Source: a virus. Taken from it: a stretch of 48,262 bases of DNA. A program made the translations under genes and the position numbers. The stretch is taken from positions 1 to 48,262 of the IMG/VR virus record IMGVR_UViG_3300043433_000039; one strand, 5' to 3'. The notes under the pieces are model-generated. The model made no database searches and was not told the origin of the DNA. It saw nothing but the letters and a program-made list of their open reading frames with translations. The stretch's first letter is position 1. Every line of letters starts with the position of its first letter. Shown one piece after another: positions 1 through 8,103 of the stretch.

Positions 1-150
1 GAACGCATCCGAGAATCTTCTGATGCTGAGACACGCCGAATTGACGAACAGATGCAAGCCTTGCGCGGTGAAGCATTCAGCGATCCATCCAAAGCCGACG
101 AATACCAGCGCCTAGCCTTGCAGCGCGGGCAGTTGGGTTTGATTACATAG
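1..150 (+). CDS. C-terminal end of an upstream head gene (partial)
   Basis: Frame 1 is open from the window edge to a TAG at 148-150, giving 49 charged, mostly helical residues that end in LGLIT. No domain can be recognised in so short a piece. Because the prohead protease follows 60 bp later, the usual head-gene order makes the portal or a portal-associated protein the likeliest identity, but that is inferred from position only. The stop codon overlaps the first base of the promoter-like element at 150. Confidence 0.55.
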   Translation, partial: ERIRESSDAETRRIDEQMQALRGEAFSDPSKADEYQRLALQRGQLGLIT

Positions 151-165
151 TCGTGACGGCAAGAT
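150..165 (+). promoter_or_regulatory. GTCGTGAC-type promoter-like element, copy 1
   Basis: GTCGTGAC followed by GG and the hexamer CAAGAT. It matches the window-wide pattern GTCGTGACnnYAnnnT. If the hexamer is a -10 box, transcription would start near 172, about 40 bases before the protease ATG. It stands in tandem with the copy at 190. Confidence 0.5.
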
Positions 166-189
166 TTTGTTAAAGGACACGGCCCTGTG

Positions 190-205
190 GTCGTGACACC
201 AGAAT
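190..205 (+). promoter_or_regulatory. GTCGTGAC-type promoter-like element, copy 2
   Basis: GTCGTGAC, then AC, then the hexamer CAGAAT. A start site 7 bases after the last T would be at 212, one base before the ATG at 213. No Shine-Dalgarno sequence precedes that ATG, so a leaderless transcript is predicted. Confidence 0.5.
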
Positions 206-212
206 CGTTTTC

Positions 213-1148
213 ATGGTGAACGAATTGAATCTTGCCGATGACAACGCCCTCTTGGGGGCAGTCCCCGAATACCTGAGTATCACTCAGATGTTCAAGGCCA
301 CGCCGGTTGCAGAAGGCGGGGATCGTTTCGTTTACCTCGAAGCATCCAATGAGTCAGTTGACATCCAAGGTGAGGTTGTTCTGGCAAAGGCTCTTTCTGA
401 GTCTGCCGACTATTACCTCAAGTTTGGCAACCTGGACATTGACCACTTCACAAAGATTGGCGCACCAAACCCGGCTAAAGGCTGGGGTGGCATTCCCAAC
501 TACGACTCGTTTGAAATCGGTCGCCCGGTGGATGTACAGGTGCGTGATGGCCGCACGTTTGTGAAAGGCCAAATCTACTCTGGTACCGGCCCGGCTGCGG
601 AGAAGGCAAACGCTTTCTGGTCGTCGCTGGTTGACCTGAACCCACCGCAACGCTGGTACCCGTCTGTTGGCGGTCAAGTGCTGGCAAAGGGAATCGAATT
701 TGATCCGGTATCGAAGTCTCGTCGTGCCGTGATTAAGAAGGTGCGTTGGAACAACGTCGCTTTCTCGAAGACACCTGTTAATCCCGAATTGATGGCTGTT
801 TCCACGGTGCCTTTTGGTGCCCTGGCTAAGTCGTTTTCGCCTATCGGTTTCGACTGGGCGAAGGCGCTTGAAGCCGGTCATGTGTCCGATGTGGCCGCAT
901 TGACCGGAGGCGGTGCCCTGCGAATTCAAAGCCTGGATCGTGGGCAGATTTTTAACTACTGGGATTTCCGCGAGAAGTTCGCTGCCCTTTGGACAAAGCG
1001 AGAAATCGTGTCCTTCAAGGCGGCGAATCTGGTTCAAGCGGCGCAAGAGCGTTTTGGGTTGGCTGCTGACGTAGCCGCTGAATACGTCGAGCGATTCCTG
1101 TCCGACATCAAACATGGGGTAAGCCCATATCTAGGAGGAAAACCATGA
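213..1148 (+). CDS. Prohead maturation serine protease (XkdF/prohead protease type)
   Basis: A 311-residue protein whose N-terminal half has the layout of phage prohead proteases: ASNESVDIQGEVV (about 44-56), an Asp-His pair at 77-78 (LDIDHFT) and a Ser at about 185 in NVAFSKTPVNPE, which resembles the conserved SLV-PANPE strand that carries the nucleophile. It probably cleaves scaffold and capsid precursors inside the prohead. Residues 230-242 (LTGGGALRIQSLD) are nearly identical to residues 43-55 of the major capsid protein. The C-terminus is helical. The ATG has no ribosome-binding site and sits just after a promoter-like element. The stop overlaps the scaffold start by 4 bases. The family call is from motifs alone. 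Confidence 0.72.
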   Translation: MVNELNLADDNALLGAVPEYLSITQMFKATPVAEGGDRFVYLEASNESVDIQGEVVLAKALSESADYYLKFGNLDIDHFTKIGAPNPAKGWGGIPNYDSFEIGRPVDVQVRDGRTFVKGQIYSGTGPAAEKANAFWSSLVDLNPPQRWYPSVGGQVLAKGIEFDPVSKSRRAVIKKVRWNNVAFSKTPVNPELMAVSTVPFGALAKSFSPIGFDWAKALEAGHVSDVAALTGGGALRIQSLDRGQIFNYWDFREKFAALWTKREIVSFKAANLVQAAQERFGLAADVAAEYVERFLSDIKHGVSPYLGGKP

Positions 1149-1891
1149 GTTTTGCAGCACTGATGCAAGAGTTTGAAACCCTTGCTAAGAGCATGGCCGA
1201 ACAAGGTGATACCGACGACGCACGTATCCATGCTGCCGCTGGCGGCGAGGGTGGTGAAGGCGGCGAAGCCGGTTCTGCTGAAGGTAACGGCGAAGGCGCT
1301 GGCGAGGCCGGTAACGGCGCTGCTGGTGATGGCAACGGAGAAGGCGCTGCCGGTGGCGCTGCTGGCGGTGACGGTGATGCCGATGACAAAGGCGGCGCTG
1401 GTGACGGTGACGCTGATGACAAGGGTGGCGAAACCCTTGGCAAGTCGTTCTCGGCAACCACAGAAGACGGCGAAACAAAGGAATTCATCGACGGTACCGA
1501 ACTGGTCAAGTCGCTGATGTCCCGTATCGAAACTAACGAATCTGAATCGGTTGCCGTAATGGGTCAACTGGGTGACTTGATTAAGTCGCAATCCCAGATG
1601 CTCCAGTCGCAAGGCCAACTGATTAAGTCGCTCCAGGAACAAGTTTCAAGCCTGGGGTCTGAAGGTCGCGGTCGCAAAGCAACCGTGTCTTTGGTGCAAA
1701 AGCCTAGCCAGGAGCAAATGGCGAAGTCGCAAGCTGGTAGCGAAGAAATGACCGGCCCGCAATTTCTTGCCAAGTGCCTCCAGGCTCAAGCTGCCGGTCG
1801 TTTGACCGGTATGGATGTGAGTCGCGCACAAATCGCCCTTAACTCGGGCGTGAATGTACCGGCTGACATTGTTTCCCGTGTTGCCGGGTAA
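1145..1891 (+). CDS. Probable capsid scaffold protein, Gly/Ala/Asp-rich
   Basis: A 248-residue protein placed between protease and capsid genes, the usual place for scaffold. The start follows a strong AGGAGG. Residues 30-95 are low-complexity Gly, Ala, Glu and Asp with repeated GDGDADDKGG units. Residues 120-170 look like a coiled coil rich in Gln, Leu and Ser. The C-terminus contains LTGMDVSRAQ (220-229), which keeps the LTGxxxxRxQ spacing of the motif shared by protease and capsid protein. Scaffolds are acidic, coiled-coil and removed during maturation, which fits. No direct domain match was recognised, so the role is inferred from context and composition. Confidence 0.65.
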   Translation: MSFAALMQEFETLAKSMAEQGDTDDARIHAAAGGEGGEGGEAGSAEGNGEGAGEAGNGAAGDGNGEGAAGGAAGGDGDADDKGGAGDGDADDKGGETLGKSFSATTEDGETKEFIDGTELVKSLMSRIETNESESVAVMGQLGDLIKSQSQMLQSQGQLIKSLQEQVSSLGSEGRGRKATVSLVQKPSQEQMAKSQAGSEEMTGPQFLAKCLQAQAAGRLTGMDVSRAQIALNSGVNVPADIVSRVAG

Positions 1892-1916
1892 TTTTTAACC
1901 AACGAAAGAGGTCTAT

Positions 1917-3374
1917 ATGTCTCTGGAACAAATGCTGCAAAGTGCCGGTGGCGGTGAAACTGTTGCCGGTGAAATGGGTATGGCAGAACTGGCGGAGCTT
2001 CAAAAATCGCTCCAAGCCGGTTACGGTACCGATTCCGCAAGCCTGACAGGCGGTTCTGCTCTGCGTATTCAGTCGCTGGATACCGTGATGCAAGCCACTG
2101 TGCAGGATAACAAGCACTTCAACCTGTTTAACCGTCTGCCGAAGCCTGGTGCTACTGCAACGGTTGACGAATGGACCGAACAATACAGTGTAGGCGGCTT
2201 CCTTGGTGGTTCGACCAACATTGAAGACGGTGATGCTGAAGAGGCTAACGGCGATTACGCACGTATGGTTGGTAAGGTTAAGTACCTGTCCACCTACCGC
2301 AAAATCCCGATTGTTCTGCAAAACCAGAACAACATCGTGGACGCCAAGGCTCTGGAAGCCTCGAACGGTGCCAAGCAACTGCTGACCGACATCGAATACC
2401 TGCTGTTTGAAGGTAACGATGCTGTCGTGCCTACCGAGTTCAACGGTATCGCCACGCAAATCGCTTCGTTGGGTTCGTCGGACCACATCATCGACATGAA
2501 CGGTAATCCGCTCAATTCGGTGGAACCGATTGCCCGTGCTGCTGAAACCATCTTCGGTATCGACTCGTTCGGTACGCCGACTGATATTTTCACGGCCACC
2601 AGCGTTCAGACCGACCTGAACAACCACCTGGACCCGGCATTCCGTGTTGGCTTGACCGATAAGGCTATCAACAACGTGCTCGGTACCCACGTCTCGGGTA
2701 TTCAGACCAGCTACGGCGAAATCAAGACGAACCAGGATGTATTCATCCGTGATGAAAAGCTGAAGAAGCCTTTCCAGGTCCGTTACCCGGCTGTTGCCGT
2801 CCGTCAAGACATCATCAAGCCCGCCCAACTGGATGTTGCTGTTGATGCAAACGGTGGTGCTGACTCGAAGTTTGGTGCCGGTCACGCTGGCAACTACTTC
2901 TACCTGGTCACTGGCGTGAATGCCCGCGGTCAATCGACTGGCGTTATCTCGGCACAAGTTGCTGTGGTTGCCGGTGGTAAGGCCACGCTGGAAATCACTC
3001 CGTCGATGGGCGGTCAGGAAACCGGCTACGTCATCTATCGTTCGCGTAAGAACGGTACCAATGCCGTAACCGACTTCCGCGAAATGATCCGCGTACCGAA
3101 GGCCGCTGCCGGTGCAAACACCGTTGTCGTGGATAAGAACCTGGACATTCCTGGTTCGACCATTGGCTACGTGCTGAACCTGAATCCTGCTGATCACGCG
3201 ATTAGCTGGAAGCAGTACATGCCGATGCTGGAAATCCCGATGGCTGCTGTTCGTAGCCCGATCATCCCCTGGCTGCAAATGATCTGCGGTTACCTCCGCG
3301 TGACCAAGCGTCGTCAGCATGTTCTGGTTAAGAACATTGTCCCGTCTGGCGCTCTGTGGAAACCGTTCGCCTAA
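1917..3374 (+). CDS. Major capsid protein with an inserted Ig/FN3-like domain
   Basis: A 485-residue protein right after protease and scaffold genes, with AGAGGT as ribosome-binding site. The N-terminal 55 residues are helical and end in LTGGSALRIQSLD, followed by a body containing FNRLPKPGATATVDEW and SVGGFLGGSTNIEDGD, typical of large HK97-fold capsid proteins. Residues about 300-405 form a beta-rich, Gly-rich insert (YFYLVTGVNARGQST, GYVIYRSRKNG) that looks like an immunoglobulin or fibronectin III domain, probably displayed on the capsid surface. The body resumes with HAISWKQYMPMLEIPM. The N-terminal segment is a plausible cleaved delta domain. The gene is followed by two hairpins. Confidence 0.85.
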   Translation: MSLEQMLQSAGGGETVAGEMGMAELAELQKSLQAGYGTDSASLTGGSALRIQSLDTVMQATVQDNKHFNLFNRLPKPGATATVDEWTEQYSVGGFLGGSTNIEDGDAEEANGDYARMVGKVKYLSTYRKIPIVLQNQNNIVDAKALEASNGAKQLLTDIEYLLFEGNDAVVPTEFNGIATQIASLGSSDHIIDMNGNPLNSVEPIARAAETIFGIDSFGTPTDIFTATSVQTDLNNHLDPAFRVGLTDKAINNVLGTHVSGIQTSYGEIKTNQDVFIRDEKLKKPFQVRYPAVAVRQDIIKPAQLDVAVDANGGADSKFGAGHAGNYFYLVTGVNARGQSTGVISAQVAVVAGGKATLEITPSMGGQETGYVIYRSRKNGTNAVTDFREMIRVPKAAAGANTVVVDKNLDIPGSTIGYVLNLNPADHAISWKQYMPMLEIPMAAVRSPIIPWLQMICGYLRVTKRRQHVLVKNIVPSGALWKPFA

Positions 3375-3397
3375 GCGAATGATCCACGGTTAAGTTT

Positions 3398-3458
3398 CTA
3401 CTAATTTGTAACAGGATTAGTAGGAAATTAGTAGAGAGGGGGCTTCGGCTTCCTCTCT
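3398..3458 (+). terminator. Two RNA hairpins after the capsid gene
   Basis: The first hairpin pairs CTACTAAT (3398-3405) with ATTAGTAG (3416-3423). The second pairs AGAGAGGGGGC (3433-3443) with GCTTCCTCTCT (3448-3458), including two G-T pairs, around a TTCG loop closed by C-G. The tail TATTCTC has few T residues, so this may be a weak terminator, an attenuator that lowers expression after the capsid gene, or a 3' stabiliser. Confidence 0.6.
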
Positions 3459-3478
3459 ATTCTCACAAGGAGATAGTC

Positions 3479-3811
3479 ATGTTCATTCTTTGCACCCTAC
3501 GCCACGCGTCGAACAAGATCAACGACCTGGAGTTTGAAGACCATCCAGAAGGCAAGATTTCCGTAGAGGAAGTGTCGCCGGAGGTTGCCGAATACTTTGC
3601 TCAAATTGAGGGCTTCACCGCCGTCAAGGAAAAGAAGGTCAAGGCCCCGAAGTCTAAGACTCAGGAAAAAACCCAGGAAGAGCTTGACGCTGAAGCCGCT
3701 GCCGCTGCTGAAGCTGAAGCCGCTGAAGAGGCTGCTGCAAAAGAAGCTGCCGAGAAGGCCGCTGCTGAAGCCGCTTCTGCCAAATCTGCTGAAGGCAAAG
3801 CCAAGAAGTAA
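3479..3811 (+). CDS. Small head-region protein with an Ala/Glu/Lys-rich tail
   Basis: A 110-residue protein with a strong AAGGAG ribosome-binding site. Residues 1-50 look folded, with mixed beta and helix (MFILCTLRHASNKINDLEFED, then a region ending in FTAVKE). From residue 55 on the sequence is almost only Ala, Glu and Lys, which predicts a long single helix or disordered tail. It sits between capsid and connector genes and ends just before a strong terminator, so it is probably a virion or head-assembly accessory. The family was not recognised. Confidence 0.6.
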   Translation: MFILCTLRHASNKINDLEFEDHPEGKISVEEVSPEVAEYFAQIEGFTAVKEKKVKAPKSKTQEKTQEELDAEAAAAAEAEAAEEAAAKEAAEKAAAEAASAKSAEGKAKK

Positions 3812-3831
3812 TCGGACCTGTTCCGGCACTC

Positions 3832-3859
3832 AAAAACGCCCGGTTATCCGGGCGTTTTT
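3832..3859 (+). terminator. Strong Rho-independent terminator
   Basis: A perfect 12-bp stem, AAAAACGCCCGG with CCGGGCGTTTTT, encloses a TTAT loop. The A-rich left arm and T-rich right arm make it usable in both directions. It ends the capsid transcription block, and a new promoter-like element follows 20 bp later. Confidence 0.9.
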
Positions 3860-3879
3860 CATTGGGCGCTACCCACCCG

Positions 3880-3895
3880 GTCGTGACACTAGATT
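3880..3895 (+). promoter_or_regulatory. GTCGTGAC-type promoter-like element, copy 3
   Basis: GTCGTGAC, AC, then the hexamer TAGATT. It lies between the terminator at 3832-3859 and the next gene, which is where a promoter is needed. The predicted start near 3902 leaves a leader of about 47 bases with a proper Shine-Dalgarno sequence (GGAGG). Confidence 0.55.
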
Positions 3896-3948
3896 AAAGG
3901 CTGACTTTATTGAATTTGTTTCAAACCAATCACACGACGGAGGCCAGC

Positions 3949-4137
3949 ATGGCGGCGTTTAAGGAAGGTGACCAGGTTCGTTTACGCGCACCTGTGGTCG
4001 AAGGCGGTGTAACTGATATTCAGTTTAACAAGAGCGCCGGAGAGCTTGAGTATTTGGTGGCTTACACAGACGGCAACGGAGAGTCGCAAACCCGTTGGTT
4101 TGGTGAGTCCGAGCTGGAGATTGCAAATGCAAAATAA
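3949..4137 (+). CDS. Small basic/beta-rich protein, possibly YodC/DUF2158-like
   Basis: A 62-residue protein. I chose ATG 3949 because GGAGG lies just upstream; an in-frame TTG at 3910 has no such signal. The sequence opens MAAFKEGDQVRLRAPVV and ends near YLVAYTDGNGESQTRWF, a layout like small KOW or SH3-like beta barrels such as the YodC family. This likeness is weak and from memory. It overlaps the next gene by 11 bases, so the two are probably co-translated. Its place among head-neck genes suggests a virion or assembly role, but nothing in the sequence proves it. Confidence 0.6.
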   Translation: MAAFKEGDQVRLRAPVVEGGVTDIQFNKSAGELEYLVAYTDGNGESQTRWFGESELEIANAK

Positions 4138-4693
4138 TATCGAGTCATTGAGCGCGACAAGTAGCGCTGGTGCCGGTAAAGGCATTTCGTCGGGTGCCCA
4201 CGAAGAGGCCGCAGCGTCTGGTCGCTACTCGGTTGAATGCCGAGATTCAAATGGTAACGTGCGCTGGTCAGAAGATATTACCAATCTGGTGACCATCGCA
4301 GGCAAGAACGATGCGCTTGATAAGTATCTGGCTGGCTCAGCCTACACTGCCGCCTGGTATGTTGGCCTCATCGGTGCAACCGGCTATGGTGCTGGACCAG
4401 CTCCGGGCGATACCGCTGGTTTACACGCCGGTTGGACTGAAGACCAGAACTACTCGCAGGGAGCACGTCCGACCGCTGCGTGGGGTGCGGCTTCTGCCGG
4501 GAGCAAGTCTTTGTCTACCGCTGCCGTGTTCTCAATTAGCCAAAACACCACAATCAAGGGCTGCTTCTTGATTTCAAACAGCGCCAAAGGTGGCGTGACT
4601 GGCGTTTTGTATTCTGCCGGTCTGTTTGCGGCTGGCGACAAGGTTATTCAATCTGGCGATACCCTGAACGTCTCTTATACGGCTTCTTTGTAA
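4127..4693 (+). CDS. Putative virion protein near the connector genes (decoration-like)
   Basis: A 188-residue protein starting at ATG 4127 inside the end of the preceding gene. After a Ser/Ala-rich leader come VECRDSNGNVRWSEDITNLV, then DKYLAGSAYTAAWYVGL, and a C-terminal beta-rich half ending in GDTLNVSYTASL. I recognise this pattern as a family of small proteins common next to capsid and tail genes in many phages, usually of unknown function and presumed virion-associated. A decoration or neck role is inference. Confidence 0.6.
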   Translation: MQNNIESLSATSSAGAGKGISSGAHEEAAASGRYSVECRDSNGNVRWSEDITNLVTIAGKNDALDKYLAGSAYTAAWYVGLIGATGYGAGPAPGDTAGLHAGWTEDQNYSQGARPTAAWGAASAGSKSLSTAAVFSISQNTTIKGCFLISNSAKGGVTGVLYSAGLFAAGDKVIQSGDTLNVSYTASL

Positions 4694-4705
4694 TAAGGTG
4701 GCCGA

Positions 4706-6349
4706 ATGGCTGTCCATTTTGTTGACGCGTTTGAGCGACTGAGTGGCTGGAATGCTTGGTGGCAAACGTCAGAGAGCTGGAGCAGCGTAGGGCCTAAAGA
4801 TGTCTCGAATCGTCTAAGGGATGCCAATAGTGGCGCGTCTGAAGTCATAACGGCTCAGGACGCGCCATCTTCTTCATCCGTGTTCGTGGCCGCGTCTGTC
4901 AATACAGGCTCTGCTGTCGATGGCGTTTCCGGTGGGGCGGCAGGGTATTCCTCTCAGTCAGATTCTTCCTTGGCGTTTGATAGCGGCATGGCAAGCTCAA
5001 ACGTGGCTTCGGTTACAACTGAGTCGGCGTCACCGGTTGATGAGTTAATACTTGTCGCGTCTTTTGTTGCTAGTTGTGCGGAAACCGTCTTTTCGGGAGC
5101 CTTGGAAAGCGCCAATCAAATAGCCAGTGCCAAATCCGACAATGGAGGTGATGCGCTTGATACCGCAACTGCAAGTCAGGCGTCAAAGTCATTGGCTACC
5201 GATCCGTGCACGGCAGTGGACAGCGCCACGGCTGTTTTTTCTGCCGTTGCAATAGCTGATTCACAAGCCAATCCCGTTGATTCGATTGTTGCCAGTGCGG
5301 AAACAAATGGTAGTGACGTTGCAGGTGCTTCGGCGGTTGATTTATCGTCCTCGGTAGCGACAAGGTTTGTCGCAATAGTCTCATGGGCCACGCCTTCAGA
5401 CACGTCGTCTTCCAAGGCTGACCATTCGGCAATTCACTTTGAAAGCATACCGCTGGCATTGGATGGATTATCCGGAGTTGTATCGTTCAATGGGTTAATC
5501 GCTGAAGCCACAAACGCGCTCAGCAACGAAGCGGCGCTTTCGGTCAATGTCGCTGCATTAACCGAATCCGCGGGTGCCGGAGACGCTATTTCGGCGGTTA
5601 TGTTTGCCTTGGCGTCGATTGCTAGTGATTTAGCGGCCAGCGATGTTGCTCTGGGCAGAACCAACGTGTTCGGCAACGCCCAGTCCTCATTGAGCGCTAT
5701 AGACGATCAGTCTGGGCTTGCCTCGTCCTTTGCCGAAGGTTCTGACCTGCTAGAACCAGCGGATGCCACCACAGGTCGCACTTTATCGTCTGCAACCAGC
5801 CGAGAAAGCGTCGCCTCAAACGACGTTCAGTCTGCAATATCAAACCTCAACGGGGTCGCAAAAGAGGTTTCCAGGGCATCGGATAGTGAGTCAGCCTCAG
5901 CTATTTTGTACGCTTTGCAAACAGACGCGGCCACTGGTAAGGATGTTGTAGTTGGCAGGCTTGTCTTGACTGCCGGAGACGCTTCGTTTGCCGTTGCGGA
6001 TTCCGATGCTTCGGGTAGGTCGGCGCTATCAGCAAGAAGCTCAGAGCAAATCACTGCGGCGGATACGGTTTTCGCAAAGGCTTTCGCGGTCGCCTCTACT
6101 GATGAGGTTTCTAAAGCGCTTGAGGAGGCAAGAGGTATCGCATCATGCGCTGCCATTGTCGAGGCCACAAACGCCGCTGGCGATGTTGTTAGATACATTG
6201 AGGTTGCAGCGGGCGATAACGGGCGGTTGATTGTGGCCTTATTTGATACGCGCAGATTTGCAGGAGAGACCGCTTCCAGGGATGTCACAAAAGCCGTTAA
6301 TTTGCGCAAATTCAAAAAAACAACTACCGGTCGTGGCTTCTTGTCGTGA
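4706..6349 (+). CDS. Ala/Ser/Asp-rich repetitive virion-like protein
   Basis: A 547-residue protein with AAGGTGG upstream. After a short aromatic N-terminus (LSGWNAWWQTSESW), the remaining roughly 500 residues are Ala, Ser, Val and Asp with irregular repeats in which short hydrophobic strands alternate with ESA-, AVD- or ATD-like turns. The last 25 residues are basic. Such degenerate repeats suggest an elongated, repetitive fold, either beta-solenoid or helical, as in fibres and decoration proteins. I do not recognise a named family. It lies between connector genes and its end carries promoter-like element copy 4. Confidence 0.6.
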   Translation: MAVHFVDAFERLSGWNAWWQTSESWSSVGPKDVSNRLRDANSGASEVITAQDAPSSSSVFVAASVNTGSAVDGVSGGAAGYSSQSDSSLAFDSGMASSNVASVTTESASPVDELILVASFVASCAETVFSGALESANQIASAKSDNGGDALDTATASQASKSLATDPCTAVDSATAVFSAVAIADSQANPVDSIVASAETNGSDVAGASAVDLSSSVATRFVAIVSWATPSDTSSSKADHSAIHFESIPLALDGLSGVVSFNGLIAEATNALSNEAALSVNVAALTESAGAGDAISAVMFALASIASDLAASDVALGRTNVFGNAQSSLSAIDDQSGLASSFAEGSDLLEPADATTGRTLSSATSRESVASNDVQSAISNLNGVAKEVSRASDSESASAILYALQTDAATGKDVVVGRLVLTAGDASFAVADSDASGRSALSARSSEQITAADTVFAKAFAVASTDEVSKALEEARGIASCAAIVEATNAAGDVVRYIEVAAGDNGRLIVALFDTRRFAGETASRDVTKAVNLRKFKKTTTGRGFLS

Positions 6350-6358
6350 CGGTACTTT
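6343..6358 (+). promoter_or_regulatory. GTCGTGAC-type promoter-like element, copy 4
   Basis: GTCGTGAC, GG, then the hexamer TACTTT. It overlaps the last codons of the repetitive protein gene. The predicted start near 6365 gives a 23-base leader to the ATG at 6388, which has only a weak ribosome-binding site. Confidence 0.5.
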
Positions 6359-6387
6359 ATCCATAATCTACTGATCGGGTTCTGGCT

Positions 6388-7473
6388 ATGGCAATTTTTG
6401 CTAATCAAAATAACGGATTTGTCGAGCAAGACAAAAATGCACTTCTTGATTATTCACAGGACTGGACTGATTTTATTGTCGGCAGTGATTCGATTGAGAA
6501 TAGCGTCTGGTCTGCTGATTCGGCTGACATTGTTCTTTCAAACGCCTTGGTTTCCGGTGCTGTTACAACGATATGGGTAACCGGAGGAATCGCTGGCAAC
6601 ATGTACCGCATCACAAATTCCGTGCTGTCTACACAGGGCCGCAGGGATGTCAGATCGTTTGTGTTGATGGTTAGTGATGTAGGCGCTCAACCTATAAAGC
6701 CAGTCAAAACCGCATTTTTCAATCGCTTCACTTCCATTGCTGAATTTAAGCGCGAGAGCCTGGCGTTTCTGGACAAGTCGTTCCCCGTAGACAACCTAAC
6801 CGACGAATACATTTGGGATAGCCTGGTATCAGCAGAAGCCGATGCCAGCCGCCGACTGCGTACTTTCTTTGAGCCGACAGTAGTAATCCCAGACGACGCT
6901 CCTGCCGACGAGGTTAATAGGCTAATCGCGGCGGGCACAAAGTTTGTCCAAGAGGCTGCATACGATTATGAGCCTAACGCCTGGGGTGGAGACGGTTGGG
7001 GCTTCATGATTCTGCGTAAAACCCCGGTGGTAAGCATTGAATCGGTTATCTTTAGCTATCCGAAACCGGGTAGCAACATTCTCAACGTCAACCCTGATTG
7101 GGTGCGACTGGATCACAAATACGGCCACGTTAGATTTGTTCCGTCGGGTCCAATGATGGCGTATGGCCCGGTTTCATTCTTTCTGATGTCGGCCATTGCT
7201 GCCGGTCGGCACATTCCGGGCATGATTGGCGTCCGTTATACATCTGGCCTGAAGAATGCCGCGCAGGACTTCCCGGACCTGGTAACGGTAATTAAACGGA
7301 TGGCAATTCTTCGCATCCTTAAAAACGCATTTTTACCGCAGTCGAGTTCGATTTCTGCCGACGGACTATCTCAATCCACATCGGTCGATGTTGGAAAGTG
7401 GGAGGAGGGCATTGAACATTCGTTGGATACCCTCAATCAGTCGATCCACGGTATCCGTTTCGGGGTGTTCTAA
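6388..7473 (+). CDS. Head-tail adaptor-like structural protein
   Basis: A 361-residue protein. The first 100 residues (LLDYSQDWTDFIVGSDSIEN, later GGIAGNMYRITN and GRRDVRSFVL) form a small beta domain seen at the front of several phage connector proteins. The rest is helical and includes FKRESLAFLDKSFPVDNLTD and IKRMAILRILKNAFLPQ, like adaptor proteins that bind under the portal. It is followed 4 bp later by a neck gene. The role as head-tail adaptor is inferred from order and general layout. Confidence 0.6.
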   Translation: MAIFANQNNGFVEQDKNALLDYSQDWTDFIVGSDSIENSVWSADSADIVLSNALVSGAVTTIWVTGGIAGNMYRITNSVLSTQGRRDVRSFVLMVSDVGAQPIKPVKTAFFNRFTSIAEFKRESLAFLDKSFPVDNLTDEYIWDSLVSAEADASRRLRTFFEPTVVIPDDAPADEVNRLIAAGTKFVQEAAYDYEPNAWGGDGWGFMILRKTPVVSIESVIFSYPKPGSNILNVNPDWVRLDHKYGHVRFVPSGPMMAYGPVSFFLMSAIAAGRHIPGMIGVRYTSGLKNAAQDFPDLVTVIKRMAILRILKNAFLPQSSSISADGLSQSTSVDVGKWEEGIEHSLDTLNQSIHGIRFGVF

Positions 7474-7476
7474 GCC

Positions 7477-8103
7477 ATGCGCCTATCTGCCGCAGCCTTC
7501 AATCGCCACCTAGCGCACATGGGGCAGTCGTTTGCTTGGCGCAAGTCGTTTGCGTGCCCGTGTATCAACAAGAATTCAGGTCAAGCCAAGACCAACTGTC
7601 CGCACTGTAGCGGCAAGGGACGCCTATGGTCGTCGGCTGTTAATGGCGAGGCTGGTATTGTCAGCCGCTCCAAGATGCGCGAGTTCGCCGGATTTGGTAT
7701 CTGGGATCAAGACGACATCATGCTCTCTATCCCATCAAATTCCCCGCTCTACGACATGGGGCAGCACGACCGGATAACTGCGCTTAACCGTTCCGAGCCA
7801 TTCTCGGTGAATCTGATTCGTGGCCTGAACGATGTCATCAAGTTTGCCGTGCTCTCGGTGGATCGGGTGTTTTGGCTGGAAAACGATCAAATCCGCGATG
7901 TCGGACTGCCTGAGGTCAAAGAAAACGGCACCCTGTACTGGTTGAACGGTGAGCCGCCACTGGGAGCGACATTCTCAATCAGTGGGCGACGCACACCGGA
8001 GTATTTCTGTTACACGGAATTGCCGACGGATAGGCCGCTACACTTTGGAGAGAAGCTGCCGCGCCGCGTGGCGTTGCGTCGATTCGACCTGTATGGCCGC
8101 TAA
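7477..8103 (+). CDS. Zinc-motif neck / head-closure-like protein
   Basis: A 208-residue protein starting 4 bp after the adaptor stop, so probably translationally coupled. It carries a four-Cys motif near the N-terminus, CPC then CPHCSGKG (about residues 26-50), likely to bind one zinc. The rest is beta-rich (LSIPSNSPLYDMGQHDRITAL, then VNLIRGLNDVIKFAVLSVD) and resembles stopper or neck proteins that close the head before tail joining. The call rests on gene order and fold impression. It overlaps the next gene by 11 bases. Confidence 0.55.
   Translation: MRLSAAAFNRHLAHMGQSFAWRKSFACPCINKNSGQAKTNCPHCSGKGRLWSSAVNGEAGIVSRSKMREFAGFGIWDQDDIMLSIPSNSPLYDMGQHDRITALNRSEPFSVNLIRGLNDVIKFAVLSVDRVFWLENDQIRDVGLPEVKENGTLYWLNGEPPLGATFSISGRRTPEYFCYTELPTDRPLHFGEKLPRRVALRRFDLYGR

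Noticed and set aside
1145-1891. Gly/Ala/Asp repeats as a collagen-like fibre
   Set aside because: There is no regular Gly-x-y triplet, and the location between protease and capsid genes fits a scaffold.
1839-3320. A 493-codon open frame on the minus strand opposite the capsid gene
   Set aside because: It is a shadow of biased codon use in the highly expressed capsid gene, has no ribosome-binding site, and its translation shows no domain.
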